Below are positions 6,666-9,729 of a DNA stretch of 9,729 nt, piece after piece. The DNA is from JASMHC01 sp042092935 (GTDB lineage Bacteria; Pseudomonadota; Alphaproteobacteria; Rhodobacterales; Rhodobacteraceae). The notes under the pieces were generated by a model. The model did not search any database, was not told the origin of the DNA, and was given only the letters and a program-made list of their open reading frames with translations. The stretch's first letter is position 1. Each line of letters starts with the position of its first letter. A program made the position numbers and the translations under genes. Where the stretch lies: positions 1 to 9,729 of the forward strand of contig JBELFK010000110.1 of the NCBI GenBank assembly GCA_042092935.1, in the 5' to 3' direction.

Positions 6666-7108
6666 TTGAAATAGGGCGTAATAAAGTGATCGATCGCGCC
6701 CGTGGCCTGATCGATGATGATGTCGACCTGAGCCAAGGCAAATTCAGCGTCTTCTTCAAGGTAAACCTGTCCGGTCAGCGACATTTGAATACCGATCGAG
6801 GGATCATAGGCGCTTGTCATGCCGTCGAGCGAAAGTGCTGAAAACCCGAAGAGCTGCATGCACTGGCGTTCGCCAAAATCATTGTAAGGGGGTGACAGGA
6901 TCACCAGCCCGTATGATCCGGCGGCTGGTTCCGTCGTATCAATGACCGCAATTCGCGTGGCTCCGTTCCCAAAGGTCGCGGTGTTTTCACCCCATGGTTC
7001 CGCCAGGTACTGGGCCGATGCCTGCCAAGCGCAATACGATAGAGTCGGAAACCCAACCGCTGGCCCTGCGAGCGTCGCCACAAAAAGCGCTGCTATTTGC
7101 CGTTTCAT
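6662..7108 (-). CDS. Predicted exported protein of unknown function
   Basis: A 148-residue protein that I do not recognise as a named family. It begins with a typical signal peptide: basic MKRQ, a hydrophobic stretch IAALFVATLAGPAVG, and a plausible cleavage site after residue 19. The mature part of about 129 residues has two cysteines (26 and 83), which could form a disulfide in the periplasm, and no further membrane segment. The ATG at 7108 is preferred over an ATG-like upstream extension to 7165, because AGAGGG at 7120-7115 lies 6 bases before it and because it places the signal peptide at the N-terminus. It lies between pdxJ and acpS, and its stop codon overlaps the acpS start. Base composition looks like that of its neighbours, with no sign of recent transfer. 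Confidence 0.8.
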   Translation of the reverse strand: MKRQIAALFVATLAGPAVGFPTLSYCAWQASAQYLAEPWGENTATFGNGATRIAVIDTTEPAAGSYGLVILSPPYNDFGERQCMQLFGFSALSLDGMTSAYDPSIGIQMSLTGQVYLEEDAEFALAQVDIIIDQATGAIDHFITPYFN

Positions 7109-7131
7109 CGCGTGCCCTCTCTCGTTGCGCC

Positions 7132-7166
7132 GGTGCAGTATTCCACTGCTGGCAAATGCAAACAAG
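7132..7166 (-). promoter_or_regulatory. Weak promoter-like sequence before the exported-protein gene
   Basis: In the 65-base gap after pdxJ the - strand reads TTGTTT, 17 bases, then AATACT, with 3/6 and 4/6 matches to the sigma-70 consensus. It could start an exported protein-acpS transcript about 20-25 bases before the ATG. No hairpin terminator for pdxJ is visible in the gap, so read-through from pdxJ is equally possible. Confidence 0.25.
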
Positions 7167-7173
7167 AACCTTG

Positions 7174-7932
7174 TCAGCCCGAGGCACCCTCGGCGCGCGC
7201 CTCATCCATCAGGCGGCGCATTTCGTGGATGGCGGGCTGCAACCCCTGAAATATGGATTCCCCAATCAGAAAATGGCCGATGTTCAATTCTTTCGCTTCG
7301 GACAAGGCGGCAAGCGGTTTCACCGTATCAAAGGTGATGCCGTGGCCGATATGAACCTCAAGCCCAAGCGAATGCGCATAGGCGGCCATATCCGTGATGC
7401 GTTGCAACTCAGCATGCGACTCGTCCAGTTTGCCTTCGTGGAAATAGTCGCAATAGGCACCGGAATGAAGCTCGACAACCGCAGCTCCGACCCTATGGGA
7501 TGCCTCGACCTGTGCGGCATCGGCCCCAATAAACAGCGACACACGACACCCAGCGTCGCGAAGCGGGTCAATGAAACCTGTCAGCCCGTTTTGCGCACGC
7601 ACCACATCAAGACCGCCTTCGGTCGTCAATTCCTCGCGACGTTCGGGGACAATGCACACTGCATGGGGTTTGTGACGCAGAGCGATTGCCTGCATCTCCG
7701 GTGTTGCGGCCATTTCGAAGTTCAGAGGCACGTTTAACCCGTCCATAAGCGCTTCGATGTCGCCGTCACGAATATGCCGCCGGTCTTCGCGCAAATGCGC
7801 AGTAATTCCGTCAGCACCGGCTGCTTCGGCCATCTTGGCGGCCCGAACGGGGTCGGGATAGGCCGATCCTCGGGCATTTCTGACTGTTGCGACATGATCG
7901 ATGTTCACGCCAAGACGGAGATCGTTGGTCAT
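7174..7932 (-). CDS. pdxJ: Pyridoxine 5'-phosphate synthase
   Basis: A 252-residue PdxJ, a TIM-barrel enzyme that condenses 1-deoxy-D-xylulose 5-phosphate with 3-amino-2-oxopropyl phosphate to give pyridoxine 5'-phosphate, the last step of the DXP-dependent vitamin B6 route. The opening RLGVNIDHVATVRNARG is highly characteristic. Likely catalytic residues are His46 in AHLREDRRHI, Glu73 in NFEMA and His197 in IGHGIT, matching the Escherichia coli His45/Glu72/His193 set. The C-terminal NIGHFLIGESIFQGL block is also typical. The ATG at 7932 is chosen because PdxJ begins a few residues before RLGVNIDH; an in-frame TTG at 7962 would add ten residues not expected in the family. An AGGAAG stretch lies rather far upstream (about 11 bases). 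The gene starts 32 bases after the DUF2062 gene ends and is probably on the same transcript. Confidence 0.97.
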   Translation of the reverse strand: MTNDLRLGVNIDHVATVRNARGSAYPDPVRAAKMAEAAGADGITAHLREDRRHIRDGDIEALMDGLNVPLNFEMAATPEMQAIALRHKPHAVCIVPERREELTTEGGLDVVRAQNGLTGFIDPLRDAGCRVSLFIGADAAQVEASHRVGAAVVELHSGAYCDYFHEGKLDESHAELQRITDMAAYAHSLGLEVHIGHGITFDTVKPLAALSEAKELNIGHFLIGESIFQGLQPAIHEMRRLMDEARAEGASG

Positions 7933-7964
7933 ATGCGAATCCACTTCCTGAAACTGCGGCAAGC

Positions 7965-8621
7965 CTAGTCGGCTTTTTCGGCTTCGTCAGCCGATCGTTT
8001 CGCATTTTTCCGTTTGGCCAAAAGTCGAGCACGAAGACGTGAAACGCGGCGTTTCTGATACGCGCGGATCACCGGAACAGACAGGTAATAGGCGATCAAC
8101 CCTGCAATCGCGCCGGGGATCAGACTGCCGATAAGGAACGGGTAAAAGACCTGATCGTAAAACTCAATGAGCCGATCCCAATGGGCCTCGCGGTGCGTGA
8201 AGATAGCCCTGAAATTATCCCAAAGGTCATCGCTGGCCTCGGCAAACTGGCGCATGATACCGCGCTGGTTTTCCTCGTCGTGGCCACTGCCCAGCAGGAA
8301 GTTTCCAAACCGGATCGACAGGATTGCGATCGGAACATAGGTCAGCGGGTTGCCAAAAAAAGTCGCCATAAGGGCGGCCAATACATTTGCCCGCATCACT
8401 TTTGCGAGAATATAGGCAATGACGAAATGCAACCCGTAGAGCGGCGTGAAAGACGTGGCGACACCGACGAAAATACCGCGCGCGATACGCTCGGGTGAAT
8501 CTGGCAGCCGGTTAAACCGATGGCGAATATACTGGACGGCGCGGGACCAGCCTCCGCGTGGGTACAGGGCCTGCGCAATCAGCTGTCCGTATGACCGTTT
8601 TTCGCGTCGCTTGAAAACCAA
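7965..8621 (-). CDS. DUF2062 domain membrane protein
   Basis: A 218-residue membrane protein of the DUF2062 family, whose function is not established. Hydrophobic segments lie at about residues 47-75, 79-110 and 158-186, with the family's GIFVGVATSFTP region (49-60) and FFGNPLT motif (88-94). The loop at 111-157 is polar and charged, and the C-terminus (187-218) is strongly basic then acidic, probably cytoplasmic. The start appears to be a TTG at 8621, since relatives begin MVFKRR; the region before it has only a weak GGGG as a ribosome site. It follows rsh by 40 bases and precedes pdxJ by 32 bases, so it probably sits inside one operon with them. No functional link to either neighbour is visible in the sequence. 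Confidence 0.87.
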   Translation of the reverse strand: MVFKRREKRSYGQLIAQALYPRGGWSRAVQYIRHRFNRLPDSPERIARGIFVGVATSFTPLYGLHFVIAYILAKVMRANVLAALMATFFGNPLTYVPIAILSIRFGNFLLGSGHDEENQRGIMRQFAEASDDLWDNFRAIFTHREAHWDRLIEFYDQVFYPFLIGSLIPGAIAGLIAYYLSVPVIRAYQKRRVSRLRARLLAKRKNAKRSADEAEKAD

Positions 8622-8661
8622 GTTGGAAACCCCGTGTTCTTGGCTCGGTTTTGACCTGTCG

Positions 8662-9729
8662 CTAGGGCCTTTGCAATACGCGTTCCCTTTCAGGGTCGCG
8701 CAATCGGTTGATTTCCGCCACGTCGCTTTCCGCCTCCAGCGCGGTGATTACGCGATGGAGGTGCTGGGCATCGCGAAGATCGACATCCACCGTCAGGCGA
8801 TAGAAGTCAGGATTTCTGTCGCTGAACTTTAGGTCCGAAATATTCGCGTGCTGCTCGCCGATCAACGAACACAGCTTGCCCAAAACGCCCGCGTCATTGC
8901 TGATCGTCATTTCAAGCGTGACGTCATGAATTGGGGCGTGTTGACCCGAGTGCCAATGCAGATCGATCCATCGGTTGCTTTCGGCAATATCGTCCGCAAG
9001 CACGTCACAATCGATGGCATGGACAATCACGCCGCGCCCCTTTTGCGTGATGCCGACAATGCGTTCACCCGGGACTGGCTGACAACAACGGGCGCGCTCA
9101 AAACTTTGGCCTTCCGACAGGCCGATCACAGCGCGTTTGGCGTCGACGTCCGGCTTGTTGGGGCTTTCGTCCAGCTCGGGATAGAGCGCACGCACAATAT
9201 CGCCCGCTTGAATCTCAGCGCTTCCGAGACGGGCCAGCAATTCATCGCGGCTTTCGATGCGCAGCTTTGATGCCGCCGTCTCGAGCGCCTTTTCAGTCGC
9301 CTTCTTGCCGACGTGCTCAAACGCAGCGCGCGCAAGCGCATGCCCGAGCTTGACGAAACGCTCACGATCCTCGGCACGCAGGGCACGGCGAATGGCGGCC
9401 TTGGCGCGACCGGTCACGGCAATATCAAGCCAAGTCGCCTGCGGACGTTGACCTTCGGCGGTGATAATATCGACCGACTGACCATTCTTGAGACGGCTCC
9501 AAAGCGGAACCCGTAGACCGTCCACCTTGGCCCCGACACAGGCGTTGCCAATACGGGTGTGAATTGCATAGGCAAAATCAATCGGCGTCGCGCCACGGGG
9601 CAGTTTGATGACATCGCCTTTGGGTGTGAAACAGAAGCGCTGATCCTGAAACATCTCGAGCTTTACAGCTTCAAGAAATTCACCATGGTCGTCATCTTCG
9701 CCAAAGCCCTCGGCAAGGGTGTTGATCCA
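8662..9729 (-). CDS. RelA/SpoT-family (p)ppGpp synthetase/hydrolase, C-terminal part
   Basis: The visible 355 residues are the C-terminal half of a long RelA/SpoT homologue (Rsh), which makes and degrades (p)ppGpp in the stringent response; the reading frame runs off the window edge at 9729, so the hydrolase and synthetase domains lie outside. Counting from the edge, the sequence begins at the EFLEAVKLEMF linker (about 17-27), followed by a TGS domain (about 31-91, with FTPKGDVIKLPRGATPIDFAY). A helical region comes next, then a conserved-cysteine domain with CCQPVPGE (215-222) and HAIDC (237-241). A C-terminal ACT domain (about 268-345) completes the protein. The regulatory half is intact and ends in TAG at 8664-8662. 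Alphaproteobacteria usually carry a single bifunctional Rsh, but that cannot be judged from this part, so no symbol (rsh, relA or spoT) is assigned. Confidence 0.95.
   Translation of the reverse strand, partial: WINTLAEGFGEDDDHGEFLEAVKLEMFQDQRFCFTPKGDVIKLPRGATPIDFAYAIHTRIGNACVGAKVDGLRVPLWSRLKNGQSVDIITAEGQRPQATWLDIAVTGRAKAAIRRALRAEDRERFVKLGHALARAAFEHVGKKATEKALETAASKLRIESRDELLARLGSAEIQAGDIVRALYPELDESPNKPDVDAKRAVIGLSEGQSFERARCCQPVPGERIVGITQKGRGVIVHAIDCDVLADDIAESNRWIDLHWHSGQHAPIHDVTLEMTISNDAGVLGKLCSLIGEQHANISDLKFSDRNPDFYRLTVDVDLRDAQHLHRVITALEAESDVAEINRLRDPERERVLQRP

Noticed and set aside
6994..7737. Open frame of 247 codons on the + strand opposite pdxJ and the exported-protein gene
   Set aside because: It spans two - strand genes and their gap, and has no domain or ribosome site; PdxJ on the other strand is unambiguous.
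8622..8661. Possible weak hairpin (AAACC/GGTTT) between rsh and the DUF2062 gene
   Set aside because: The stem is only 5 bp with a long loop and no T tract, so it does not support a terminator; read-through from rsh is more likely.
1..9729. Search for mobile elements, CRISPR arrays, tRNA or rRNA genes, toxin-antitoxin or phage-defence modules
   Set aside because: No transposase or integrase, regularly spaced repeats, cloverleaf-like stretch or defence-type domain was seen by eye; nearly all of the window is accounted for by complete housekeeping genes with short gaps.

Overview
The window looks like chromosomal housekeeping DNA from an alphaproteobacterium, most likely a Rhodobacterales (Rhodobacter/Roseobacter group) member. 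The basis is the moderately GC-rich base composition, the protein sequences (RecO beginning MEWR, RNase III beginning MKL, a DUF1491 protein after Era, a DUF2062 protein beginning MVFKRR), and a long acyl-CoA dehydrogenase of the methylsuccinyl-CoA dehydrogenase type. The genus cannot be fixed from this sequence alone.

Layout: one gene lies on the + strand at the left edge (mcd, 92-1744). It has its own upstream region of about 90 bases with a promoter-like and repeat-containing stretch. All eleven other genes are on the - strand. In their direction of transcription (right to left) they are: rsh (RelA/SpoT homologue, 5' end beyond the window), a DUF2062 membrane protein, pdxJ, a small predicted exported protein, acpS, lepB, rnc, era, a DUF1491 protein, a stem-loop, recO and a LysR-type regulator. 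The regulator meets mcd tail to tail, with the two stop codons interleaved in CTAA (1741-1744).

The - strand genes are tightly packed. Five junctions overlap by 1-4 bases: exported protein/acpS (TTGA), lepB/rnc (TTGA), rnc/era (ATGA), era/DUF1491 (TGATG) and recO/lysR (ATGA). Small gaps before lepB (59 bases), recO (97 bases) and the exported-protein gene (65 bases) hold promoter-like sequences. A 7-bp GC-rich hairpin at 3417-3435 probably ends or attenuates the lepB-rnc-era-DUF1491 unit before recO. Four genes (recO, rnc, acpS, DUF2062) appear to start with TTG.

Functionally the - strand cluster covers stringent response (Rsh), vitamin B6 synthesis (PdxJ), acyl carrier protein activation (AcpS), protein export (LepB), RNA processing and ribosome assembly (RNase III, Era) and recombination repair (RecO). 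mcd belongs to the ethylmalonyl-CoA pathway for acetyl-CoA assimilation. I found no mobile element, CRISPR array, tRNA or rRNA, and no gap over 300 bases. I see no convincing new multi-gene system; the open points are three uncharacterised proteins, start-codon and coupling oddities, and a possible operator upstream of mcd.
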